From assembly GCA_024400955.1 (NCBI GenBank), contig JAKSLY010000021.1:1-50774 (forward strand): a DNA stretch of 50,774 nt, written 5' to 3'. The translations under genes and the position numbers were made by a program. The notes below the pieces were generated by a model. That model made no database searches and had not been told where the DNA came from. It saw nothing but the letters and a program-made list of their open reading frames with translations. This DNA comes from Treponema sp. (GTDB lineage Bacteria > Spirochaetota > Spirochaetia > Treponematales > Treponemataceae). This document shows positions 26,669 through 33,600 of this stretch, piece after piece. Every line of letters begins with the position of its first letter. The stretch's first letter is position 1.

Positions 26669-27080
26669 ACACGATCTCCAGTGGATCCTTTGAAACATCC
26701 GTGTGGTTTTCCACGATGAATGCATTTAGAACCGGAGCATCCTTTTCCATAAGCGAAAGAATCAAGTACCGCGCCTTTGAATCAAAGAACAGCCTCTTGT
26801 CTTCCTCGCTCGGACGGCTTGGGCTTTCCGGATGGGAATGCCAGTTTCCAAGGGGAACTAGGCCTTTTGCACGCATGTCCTTTATTGCCTTAAGCTGGTC
26901 CTGTGGACTGATGTTAAAATGCTCGTTTGAATGGTCGGTGTTTTCAAGGAGATAAACTTCCTCAATATGCTTTACACCGTCAATTTCTTTTCCGGCTATG
27001 AGACCGCATGCTTCTTCCGGAAGAACGCTTTTTGCATGGGCAAGCAATTTTTCGTAATCTGATTTTTTTAGGGTGATCAT
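26667..27080 (-). CDS. hcyD: JAMM metalloprotease activating a sulfur carrier (HcyD-like)
   Basis: A 137-residue zinc protease of the Mec+/HcyD group. The JAMM motif is complete: Glu22 or Glu23 in LPEEACG, then HSHPESPSRPSEED with His81, His83, Ser91 and Asp94. In Mycobacterium and Wolinella such enzymes trim or hydrolyse the C-terminus of a sulfur-carrier protein. Here the carrier at 28146 ends with an extra Gln after its glycines, so a trimming step is needed. AGAGGAAA precedes ATG 27080. It is the last gene of operon 1, separated from hcyF by a 160-bp repeat-bearing gap. The specific role is inferred from context. Confidence 0.85.
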   Translation of the reverse strand: MITLKKSDYEKLLAHAKSVLPEEACGLIAGKEIDGVKHIEEVYLLENTDHSNEHFNISPQDQLKAIKDMRAKGLVPLGNWHSHPESPSRPSEEDKRLFFDSKARYLILSLMEKDAPVLNAFIVENHTDVSKDPLEIV

Positions 27081-27104
27081 TTTTTCCTCTGTAGGGTTAG
27101 AAAC

Positions 27105-27237
27105 GCGTTAGCGATGGTAACACCGCCGAAGGCGTTCTGGAAATGTGACATTCGAAAGAATGGCGCGTTTCCAGAATGGAGCGACAGCGGAAGTGTGGAC
27201 GTAGCGACCGGCTGCAAAAGCAGACGGGAACGCCCAT
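27105..27237. repeat. GC-rich intergenic repeat in operon 1
   Basis: This gap of about 160 bp inside an operon carries several stems, such as GGCTGC-AAAA-GCAG and TTCTGGAAA...TTTCCAGAA, and the word GTAGCGACC shared with the repeat at 41241. No gene is seen. It looks like another structured intergenic element. Confidence 0.5.
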
Positions 27238-27243
27238 AATTTG

Positions 27244-28068
27244 CTACAAATTTTTACGGTGCTGGGCTTCGGCACATTCCTGCTGTTCGTAATCGATGAG
27301 TTCCGTGATTGTCGGATTTTCACCGCACACAGGACACTTGCCGTTTGCAGGAGGAAGCTTGATGGAATGGAAATCGTTCTTAAGGGCATCGTATGTAAGA
27401 AGACGACCAACGAGAGGCTCCCCTACACCGACGATGTACTTTACTGCTTCCATTGCCTGAAGGGAACCGATGACACCGCCCATTGCACCGATTACGCCTG
27501 CCTGCTTACAGGTTGGTACTGCATCCTTTGGCGGCGGATCCTTGAATACACAGCGGTAACAAGGTCCCTGGCCTGGAATGTAGGTCATGAGCTGACCCTT
27601 AAAGCGGATGATACCCGCGTGGCTGAACGGCTTTTTTTCCATTACACATGCATCGTTGATGAGGAACTTTGCAGGGAAGTTGTCAGTTCCGTCAATTACA
27701 AAATCATACTCGCGGATAAGCTCGCGGATATTTGTTGAGTCCACGAACATTCTGTACGTCTTTACCTCCACGTCAGGATTCATTGCGTTCATCGATTCCT
27801 TTGCAGACTTTACCTTTGCCTTGCCAATGTCGGCTGTTCCGTGGATGATCTGACGCTGAAGGTTTGAAAGGTCCACGTCATCAGCATCAACAATGCCGAT
27901 GGTTCCAACTCCGGCTGCAGCAAGATACATTGCAACAGGAGCACCAAGTCCGCCTGCTCCAATAATCAAAACCTTTGCTCCCAAAAGTTTTTTCTGTCCC
28001 TTTACGCCAACTTCCTTAAGAATGATGTGGCGCGAATATCGTTCTATCTGTTCGTCTGTAAGTGCCAT
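27244..28068 (-). CDS. hcyF: MoeB/ThiF-like adenylyltransferase for the sulfur carrier (HcyF-like)
   Basis: A 274-residue E1-like enzyme that should adenylate the C-terminal glycine of the carrier encoded next to it. ATP-binding GAGGLG lies at 37-42, with NLQRQI and the aspartate in DGTDN following. Zinc cysteines are in CYRC and CPVC, and PTCKQAGV holds a conserved cysteine. It is cotranscribed with the carrier and the JAMM protease, which points to the HcyF role rather than thiamine or molybdopterin synthesis; no thi or moa genes are near. Confidence 0.88.
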   Translation of the reverse strand: MALTDEQIERYSRHIILKEVGVKGQKKLLGAKVLIIGAGGLGAPVAMYLAAAGVGTIGIVDADDVDLSNLQRQIIHGTADIGKAKVKSAKESMNAMNPDVEVKTYRMFVDSTNIRELIREYDFVIDGTDNFPAKFLINDACVMEKKPFSHAGIIRFKGQLMTYIPGQGPCYRCVFKDPPPKDAVPTCKQAGVIGAMGGVIGSLQAMEAVKYIVGVGEPLVGRLLTYDALKNDFHSIKLPPANGKCPVCGENPTITELIDYEQQECAEAQHRKNL

Positions 28069-28093
28069 AAAAAATCTCCTATATCAGATATGG

Positions 28094-28140
28094 ATACTAC
28101 CGATCAGTCCGAGTCTGACAAAACCGCTCGCTAGCGTGAG
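28094..28140. repeat. Intergenic inverted-repeat element, half copy
   Basis: ACTACCGATCAGTCCGAGTC and AAAACCGCTCGCTAGCG match the left arm of the longer element at 36207-36288 with few changes. It lies between hcyF and hcyS in the operon. Confidence 0.7.
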
Positions 28141-28145
28141 TTCTA

Positions 28146-28352
28146 TTACTGACCGCCGCCCATGAAGTAAAGGAATTCTACGCTGTCGCCTTCCTTTAAT
28201 ACGGTTGCGGCTTCATCTGATTTCTGGATGAATTCCTCATTGATTGAAACCGTTACGTATTCCGGGGTTTCAACATTTTCCTGTGCAATAAGTTCCGGGA
28301 GTGTGAGTCCGTCTTTTACTTCCTTCTTGTTTCCTGCTACTGTAATAGTCAT
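28146..28352 (-). CDS. hcyS: ThiS-like sulfur-carrier protein with capped C-terminus (HcyS-like)
   Basis: A 68-residue beta-grasp protein of the ThiS/MoaD fold (MTITVAGNKKEVKDGLTL... EGDSVEFLYFMGGGQ). It should carry sulfur as a C-terminal thiocarboxylate. The codons at the end read Gly-Gly-Gly-Gln-stop, so the reactive glycine is blocked by one glutamine. HcyS of Wolinella ends with an extra alanine removed by HcyD; QbsE of Pseudomonas has a comparable tail. The adjacent JAMM protease and E1-like enzyme complete the set. GGAGAA precedes ATG 28352. Confidence 0.88.
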   Translation of the reverse strand: MTITVAGNKKEVKDGLTLPELIAQENVETPEYVTVSINEEFIQKSDEAATVLKEGDSVEFLYFMGGGQ

Positions 28353-28370
28353 ATTTTCTTCTCCTGTTTT

Positions 28371-28679
28371 CTATAATCCAAGCCAGTCTTCCAGATCATC
28401 CAATGTCTGGAATCCTGATTTTCTTTCCGATTCTTCGCCGTTCTTGAAGAGGATTAAGGTCGGCGTTGAAAGCACGCTGTACTTTTCTGCAAGTTCTGCA
28501 TCAAAGTTTACGTTCACCTTGTAGACCTTGAGTTCACCTTCATGGTCATCCTCTATATCGCCCAAGATGGGGTTCAGCTTTTTGCAGGGGACACAGCTGT
28601 CGGAATAAAAATCCACAAGGACGGTTTCCGAGCCTTTTACGGCCCCTTCAAAATTTTCTTTATTCAGTCTTTCTGCCAT
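28371..28679 (-). CDS. Thioredoxin with CVPC active site
   Basis: A 102-residue thioredoxin. The active site reads CVPC (Cys29/Cys32) in place of the usual CGPC, which may shift its redox potential or partner. The cis-proline segment STPTLILFKNG is intact. It lies between the TusA-like and carrier genes in operon 1, so it may reduce the APS reductase or sulfite reductase, or handle persulfides. trxB at 25703 carries the same type of operator, which supports a shared pathway. Confidence 0.9.
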   Translation of the reverse strand: MAERLNKENFEGAVKGSETVLVDFYSDSCVPCKKLNPILGDIEDDHEGELKVYKVNVNFDAELAEKYSVLSTPTLILFKNGEESERKSGFQTLDDLEDWLGL

Positions 28680-28688
28680 TGACGCCCC

Positions 28689-28934
28689 CTATTCTTCCAG
28701 CTTCTTTACGTACATGGTGTATGTTCCGTCGTCATTTTTCTGGAGCTTTAGTACCTGCTGGCCGTCATCCTTCATGCTGCGTGGAACATTCTGTACCGGT
28801 TCCCCGTCATTCATTCTTACTGCAAGAATCTGACCTACATCAAGCTCATCCAGAGTTACCTTTGCCTTTACAAATGTCAGCGGGCAAACCTTATCCGTAA
28901 TGTCTACAAATTCATCGTATTCAATTTCTGCCAT
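28689..28934 (-). CDS. TusA/SirA-family sulfur-transfer protein
   Basis: An 81-residue protein with the CPLTFVKAK motif; Cys17 is the persulfide cysteine of TusA relatives (CPxP in most). The start codon follows directly on the stop of the sulfite reductase gene, so the two are translationally linked. It may carry sulfide sulfur from the reductase to the HcyS carrier. This step is not part of the described Wolinella route and is an inference. Confidence 0.85.
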   Translation of the reverse strand: MAEIEYDEFVDITDKVCPLTFVKAKVTLDELDVGQILAVRMNDGEPVQNVPRSMKDDGQQVLKLQKNDDGTYTMYVKKLEE

Positions 28935-29804
28935 TTATTTTCCCTCGTATGCCTTCTTAATTTCTTCCCTGAAAGTTTCTTCGCCTACCCTCTGGAGAGT
29001 GAACCTGAAACGTTCGCTTGGCTTGGCATTTTTTTCAAACCAGCCGATTGCAGCATCCGTCACCCTGAACAGTGTTTCCTTATCCTCGATAATTGGAACG
29101 ATCTGCTCGCCCTTGTAAATCTTGTTTCCAAATAATCCGCCAAAACTTACGATGTAGCCGCTCTCACCCTTCCATGCTCCCGTTGGGCAGGACTTGACGC
29201 AGCGTCCGCAGTTGTTGCACTTATCAGGATTCAGCTTTACGCCTTCTTCCTCGCTGAATGTAAGGGCTTCTTCACGGCAGGCTTTTTCGCAGACACCGCA
29301 CTTGATGCATTCTTCCTGTGCAAGGCTTATGATCATTCCGCCCTTGATGCCAACGTCATTTTCTTCCGCCTTAAGACAGTTGTTCTGGCAGCCCGTTACA
29401 CCAAACTTGAACTTGTGGGGTAGCTCGCGGCCAAAATACCTTTTGTCAAGTTCCACTCCAATTCCATAGGAATCGATACATCCGCTTGGACAGACTTCAC
29501 TACCCTGGCAGGCAGTTACAGTTCTTACACGTGGACCGCAGACACCGGGACGAACTCCGCCCTTTGCAAGTTCAGCCTTTACTTCTTCTATGTCGTTAAA
29601 ATCAATGAAAGGAATTTCCACACCCTGACGGCTGGTCATGTGCACGTAACCCTTGCCGTACTTTTCTGCTACCTTTGCAACAGTTGCCAGGCCTTCTGCC
29701 GTAAGGTTTCCTCCAACGACTCCAAGGCGAAGGGAAAACTTGCCCTTCTGCTTCTGGCGCATGAATCCACCTTTCTTTAACGAACCATAATCAATTGCTG
29801 CCAT
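28935..29804 (-). CDS. Siroheme sulfite reductase with two 4Fe-4S ferredoxin motifs (AsrC-like)
   Basis: Reduces sulfite to sulfide with six electrons. The 289-residue protein has the siroheme/4Fe-4S cysteines in CQGSEVC (Cys99/Cys105) and CQNNC (Cys139/Cys143), then two ferredoxin motifs, CIKCGVCEKAC and CNNCGRCVKSCP. Size and order match AsrC and the small sulfite reductases of anaerobes. The AsrA and AsrB electron-input subunits are absent here. ATG 29804 is preferred to 29810 because GGAGG lies 8 nt from it. It provides the bisulfide for the carrier pathway. Confidence 0.88.
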   Translation of the reverse strand: MAAIDYGSLKKGGFMRQKQKGKFSLRLGVVGGNLTAEGLATVAKVAEKYGKGYVHMTSRQGVEIPFIDFNDIEEVKAELAKGGVRPGVCGPRVRTVTACQGSEVCPSGCIDSYGIGVELDKRYFGRELPHKFKFGVTGCQNNCLKAEENDVGIKGGMIISLAQEECIKCGVCEKACREEALTFSEEEGVKLNPDKCNNCGRCVKSCPTGAWKGESGYIVSFGGLFGNKIYKGEQIVPIIEDKETLFRVTDAAIGWFEKNAKPSERFRFTLQRVGEETFREEIKKAYEGK

Positions 29805-29828
29805 ATTCATAACCTCCGTGTGTGGTTT

Positions 29829-31055
29829 TTACGCATTCAATATTGCATTCCTAAAATCTTCGATCAGGTCTTCAACATCTTCAATTCCAACGCTGACCCG
29901 GATTGTATCGTCAAACACTCCTGCCGCATTCATTTCTTCCCTTGTATTGTGAATGTACAAAGTTGTGGCAGGATAAATCACAAGGGTCCTTACATCACCA
30001 ATGTTTGATGCAATGGTTGCAGTCTTCAGGGAATTGATGATTCTAAATGCCTTTTCCTTGGTGCCTGCACGCAATGTAAGGATTCCCCCGCCAAATCCCT
30101 TAAGTTCTTCCTTGGCAATCTGGGCGTACTTATTGCCATCCAAGAGCGGATAGTTAACTTCAATGCCATCAAGATTGCTGAGGGCTTCTGCCAGCTTATG
30201 TGCATTGTGACAGATTTTTTCCATCCTTAAGCCCAAGGTCTCAAGACCTATAATGTTAAGATAGGCATTCAACGGGGCCAGACAGCCACCAATGCTTGCC
30301 CATGAATCTTTCCTTAAGCGAACTATGTAAGCAAGGCTGCCGAACATCTTATATCCAGCCAGGGCAGGGTATTTTTCAAAGTCCCACTTAAACTTACCGG
30401 CATCGATGATTACGCCGGAAATTGCATCAGCAGATCCATTGATATATTTTGATGATGAATGAATTACAATATCCGCACCTGAATCAATTGGATTTATCAG
30501 GAATGGAGTTGCAGTCGTATTATCAATGAGCAAAGGAATCTTTTTTGAGTGAGCATATTCAGCAAGTTCCTTTACTTTAATGATCTCAAGGCTTGGGTTT
30601 GAAATTGTTTCTGCAAAAATTGCCTTTATCTTATCTGTAAAAATTTTGTCCAGTGATGACGGAGTTAAGTCGGAAGCATAATGAACCTTGATTCCAAGCT
30701 GCTTTAGAACGGTAAAAAGCTGAATCGTTCCACCGTAAAGGCCGCTGGATGCAATGATTTCATCCCCTGCACTTAGGAAATTCAAAAGTCCCTGGGAAAT
30801 TGCGGCCATTCCTGATGCAGTTGCCACAGCTCCGTTTCCATGTTCAAGGGCGTTGATTCTCTGTTCGAAGGATGCAACAGTCGGATTTCCAATTCTTGTG
30901 TATGCAAAGCCACCAGCCCTGCCATTGAAAACTTTTTCCAGAGCTTCCATATTTTCATACGAGAAGGCGCTTACCTGATAAATAGGTGTAATAGTAGCGC
31001 CAAAACTCTGATCCTTTACTACACCTTTATGTAATGCTTCTGTATTAAATCCCAT
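29829..31055 (-). CDS. metY: O-acetylhomoserine sulfhydrylase
   Basis: A 408-residue PLP enzyme of the Cys/Met metabolism family. PLP lysine is Lys203 in HSSSKYINGSAD; ASGMAAISQ and DNTTATPFL are also typical. It makes homocysteine from O-acetylhomoserine and a sulfur donor. Being the first gene of the operon with hcyS, hcyF and hcyD, it likely uses the thiocarboxylated carrier as donor, as in Wolinella succinogenes. GGAGA precedes ATG 31055. The promoter with two operators lies at 31085-31141. Confidence 0.93.
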   Translation of the reverse strand: MGFNTEALHKGVVKDQSFGATITPIYQVSAFSYENMEALEKVFNGRAGGFAYTRIGNPTVASFEQRINALEHGNGAVATASGMAAISQGLLNFLSAGDEIIASSGLYGGTIQLFTVLKQLGIKVHYASDLTPSSLDKIFTDKIKAIFAETISNPSLEIIKVKELAEYAHSKKIPLLIDNTTATPFLINPIDSGADIVIHSSSKYINGSADAISGVIIDAGKFKWDFEKYPALAGYKMFGSLAYIVRLRKDSWASIGGCLAPLNAYLNIIGLETLGLRMEKICHNAHKLAEALSNLDGIEVNYPLLDGNKYAQIAKEELKGFGGGILTLRAGTKEKAFRIINSLKTATIASNIGDVRTLVIYPATTLYIHNTREEMNAAGVFDDTIRVSVGIEDVEDLIEDFRNAILNA

Positions 31056-31084
31056 GGGAATCTCCAGTCTCTTTCATCTTATTA

Positions 31085-31141
31085 CCTATCTTATTAGTAG
31101 GTTATATTAATATACAATGTTTTTCCTACTCAGTCAATGGG
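31085..31141 (-). promoter_or_regulatory. metY operon promoter with two Rrf2-type operators
   Basis: On the minus strand TTGACT (31132-31137), a 17-nt spacer and TATATT (31109-31114) form the promoter. Operator 1 (31125-31141, one mismatch) covers the -35 box; operator 2 (31085-31101, CCTATCTTATTAGTAGG on the plus strand) follows the -10. Both are 17-bp palindromes with the island consensus. Centres are 40 bp apart. Confidence 0.85.
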
Positions 31142-31183
31142 ATATTCATTCAAAAAGTAATACAAATAAATTATAAGCTGTGA

Positions 31184-31189
31184 TATATT
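31184..31189 (+). promoter_or_regulatory. -10 box, leaderless-type, tcdA
   Basis: TATATT ends 6 nt before ATG 31196; TGTGA precedes it. No ribosome-binding site is present. Confidence 0.6.
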
Positions 31190-31195
31190 TTTACT

Positions 31196-31873
31196 ATGTT
31201 AAATCAATTTTCGCGAACAGAATTATTAGTTGGAAAAGAAGCAATGGAGATTTTAAATAGCGCCCGCATTGCAGTTTTTGGTATCGGTGGCGTAGGTGGA
31301 TTCACGGTAGAAGCACTGATCCGCTCAGGAATCCAGCACATAGATTTAATTGATGATGACAAGGTATGCCTTACAAATCTTAACCGTCAGATTATTGCAA
31401 CCCGTTCTTCCGTAGGCAAATACAAGGTAGATGTAATGAAGGAACGCATCCTTGACATAAATCCTCAGGCTGAAGTCAACGTTCACAAATGTTTCTATTT
31501 ACCAGAAACCAAGGATCAGTTTGATTTTACAAAATATGATTACGTTGTGGATGCAATTGATACGGTAACTGCAAAACTTCAGCTTATCATGCAGGCAAAG
31601 GAAGCAGGAACAAAAATCATCTGTGCCATGGGTGCCGGGAATAAAATGGATCCAACGAAATTTGAAGTTGCTGACATTTCCAAGACTTCAGTTTGTCCCC
31701 TTGCCCGTGTAATGCGCCAGGAATGCAAGAAGCGTGGCATCAAGGATTTAACCAGTGCTGCAACTGCCAGGGCCAGGGCCAGAGCCGCAATTCCGCAGAC
31801 AAAGCCCCAGCCGGCAGTTTCCAAAAAGAAGGCCAGCAACTCTCCGGAAACTGAAATTTCTTCCGGCCTATAA
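31196..31873 (+). CDS. tcdA: TcdA-like tRNA t6A dehydratase with replaced C-terminus
   Basis: An E1-like enzyme that cyclises threonylcarbamoyladenosine (t6A) in tRNA with ATP. Residues 1-180 match the family: GIGGVGGFTVEAL, DDDKVCLTNLNRQI, YVVDAIDTVTAK, GAGNKMDPTKFEVADISKTSVCPLARVMR. After KKRGIKDL the usual VYS segment and GSISFVPSVAG-type end are missing; instead a 45-residue tail rich in Ala, Arg, Lys and Pro runs to the stop. Neither other forward frame restores the expected end. It is divergent from the metY operon and shares its upstream region. Confidence 0.8.
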   Translation: MLNQFSRTELLVGKEAMEILNSARIAVFGIGGVGGFTVEALIRSGIQHIDLIDDDKVCLTNLNRQIIATRSSVGKYKVDVMKERILDINPQAEVNVHKCFYLPETKDQFDFTKYDYVVDAIDTVTAKLQLIMQAKEAGTKIICAMGAGNKMDPTKFEVADISKTSVCPLARVMRQECKKRGIKDLTSAATARARARAAIPQTKPQPAVSKKKASNSPETEISSGL

Positions 31874-31917
31874 AAAAAATGGAAGCCTACTTCTTCAAGG
31901 TTTCGTTCATGCTTCCA
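31872..31917 (-). terminator. Terminator at the end of the larE operon
   Basis: On the minus strand TGGAAGC (31911-31917) pairs with GCTTCCA (31880-31886), followed by eight T residues. The loop contains the last codons and stop of larE. Confidence 0.6.
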
Positions 31918-32720
31918 GTACGATAACCTTTTAAATCCAGTGAAACATAGCTGAATCCAATCTTCGTGAATTCTTCTACGATTTGCTGGTGGTTTTCAAT
32001 GACCCTTGGAAAATCTTCAGGCTGAACTTCGATTCTTGCAATTGTGCCGGAAGTTTCCCCATTTCCAAAACTGTGGATCCTGACCCGTTCCTGAACAAAT
32101 CCCAAATCTATAAGAAGCTGTTCCGCCCTATCGACCATGCCAAGCTTTTCCACCGTAATTGATTCACCGTAAACAAAGCGGCTTGAAAGACATGCAAAAC
32201 TCTGCTTCTTCCAGGTTTCAAGGCCAAGCTCTTTTGAAATTGCACGGACTTCCGACTTCCACAAATTGCATTCACGAAGGGGGCTTTTTATGCCAAGTTC
32301 TGCCACTGCCTGCAGACCTGGACGATAGTCCCCGTTATCATCAAGATTGCTTCCTTCACACACATAGGCAAGATTGTTCTGCTTTGCCACTTCCAGAATT
32401 TCTTCAAAGAGTTCATGCTTGCACAAATAGCAGCGGTTCTTTGGATTCTGGCTGAATCCTGGAATGCTTAATTCTTCTGAATCAACAAAAATATGTCTTA
32501 TACCTTCCTTCCTGCAGAATTCCTCTGCTTCGTTTTTTTCACGGGCAGGGAAAGAATGAGACCTTGCAGTTACAGCAACGGCCCTATCGTCTAAAACATC
32601 GTGGGCAACCTTAAGCATAAAAGTTGAATCTACGCCGCTTGAAAAGGCAACTGCGGCACTTCCAAGATTCCTGAAATATTCTTTTAATGCTTCATATTTT
32701 TTTTCCAATTCATCCGTCAT
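31887..32720 (-). CDS. larE: LarE-type ATP-dependent sacrificial sulfur transferase
   Basis: A 277-residue PP-loop protein. FSSGVDST (residues 26-33) is the ATP pyrophosphatase loop, and Cys177 in SFACLSSR matches the cysteine that LarE gives up as sulfur donor when making the nickel-pincer cofactor of lactate racemase. larB, larC and larA are absent, and the gene ends a sulfate-assimilation operon, so the acceptor may differ. ATG 32720 is preferred to TTG 32735 because TGAGGA lies 8 nt upstream. Confidence 0.88.
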   Translation of the reverse strand: MTDELEKKYEALKEYFRNLGSAAVAFSSGVDSTFMLKVAHDVLDDRAVAVTARSHSFPAREKNEAEEFCRKEGIRHIFVDSEELSIPGFSQNPKNRCYLCKHELFEEILEVAKQNNLAYVCEGSNLDDNGDYRPGLQAVAELGIKSPLRECNLWKSEVRAISKELGLETWKKQSFACLSSRFVYGESITVEKLGMVDRAEQLLIDLGFVQERVRIHSFGNGETSGTIARIEVQPEDFPRVIENHQQIVEEFTKIGFSYVSLDLKGYRTGSMNETLKK

Positions 32721-32751
32721 CTTTATAATCCTCAATGAAAGAATAACACAT

Positions 32752-33513
32752 TTATTTGCAAAGGTTAAAGCAGTAGACTAAATCGCTGTTTTCTGATTTC
32801 TTAAGTCCGACCCCCATTACATCCTTCATAAGGCTGTAGTTTTCTGCAACATCTTCAGGTTCTCCTTCTGCAACCAGATGACCGTCCTTCAAAAGACAAA
32901 CCCGGCTGCATGCAGAAAAACTCTGGGGCAAATCGTGGCTGGTAAAAACCACTCCCCTGCCTTCCCTTACCAAAAGCTTCAGGACATCCAGCACTTCAAT
33001 CTGATGCTTAATATCCATGTAAGTTGCAGGTTCATCCAGCAGAATGTATTTCGTGTCTTGGGCAATCACCATGGCAAGATAAGCACGCTGCCTCTCGCCG
33101 CCGCTGATTTCCTGAAGGTTCTTTTCCCTAAGTTCCCATAAGTCCGTAATCCGCAATGCCTTTTCTACCAGCTCAAGATCTTTCCTGCCAAGAATTTTTG
33201 AATACCCCAAATATGGGAACCTGCCGTGACTGACAAGAGTATAAACATCCATGTTTGCCATGGGGGAATATTGAGGAAGAAAACTTACAGCACGAGCCCG
33301 GCTTTTGTGGCTCATTGCAGCGGTATTTTTTTCATCGATTTTTATTTCGCCGGAATATGAATTGATTCCGACAATGGACTTAAGCAAGGTCGATTTTCCG
33401 CTGCCATTAAGTCCGACAATTGCCGTAAGCTGACCTTCTTCTAATGCCAGTCTTTGAAGTTCCAGCACAGTTCTTCCATCATATCCAGCCTTTAATTCAG
33501 TAATTTCAATCAT
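32752..33513 (-). CDS. ABC transporter ATPase, FecE/BtuD family
   Basis: A 253-residue ATPase for import of an iron chelate, haem or cobalamin. Walker A is GLNGSGKST, the signature is EISGGERQR, and Walker B is YILLDEPATYMD. The sequence order is that of FhuC/FecE. ATG 33513 is chosen from GGGGGA upstream. The permease and binding-protein genes lie just upstream in the operon. Confidence 0.92.
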   Translation of the reverse strand: MIEITELKAGYDGRTVLELQRLALEEGQLTAIVGLNGSGKSTLLKSIVGINSYSGEIKIDEKNTAAMSHKSRARAVSFLPQYSPMANMDVYTLVSHGRFPYLGYSKILGRKDLELVEKALRITDLWELREKNLQEISGGERQRAYLAMVIAQDTKYILLDEPATYMDIKHQIEVLDVLKLLVREGRGVVFTSHDLPQSFSACSRVCLLKDGHLVAEGEPEDVAENYSLMKDVMGVGLKKSENSDLVYCFNLCK

Positions 33514-33535
33514 TAAAGATCCCCCGTAATTCAGC

Positions 33536-33587
33536 CCCTGAAACATAAGCCATAGCAAGTGCATGCGGCGAAGCGTAGCGTTCAGGG
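33536..33587. repeat. 52-bp dispersed palindromic element, copy 2
   Basis: Bounded by CCCTGAA and TTCAGGG. CATAAGCCATAGCAAG and GAAGCGTAGCG match the element at 9094-9147 in the same orientation. It lies between the permease stop and the ATPase start. Confidence 0.75.
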
Positions 33588-33600
33588 AGACGCTTTTTTT

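Noticed and set aside
27108..27410. Open frame across the hcyF-hcyD gap as a gene
   Set aside because: It is out of frame with hcyF, covers repeat sequence, and lacks a start signal.
31056..31141. SAM riboswitch before metY
   Set aside because: The leader from the mapped -10 box is only about 45 nt and holds an operator dyad; there is no room for a SAM aptamer.
31579..31839. Hydrophobic antisense frame as an inverted end of tcdA
   Set aside because: The minus-strand frame loosely resembles the missing family end, but it reads on through true tcdA coding sequence and has no clear start. The likeness is best seen as a by-product of the Ala/Arg-rich tail.
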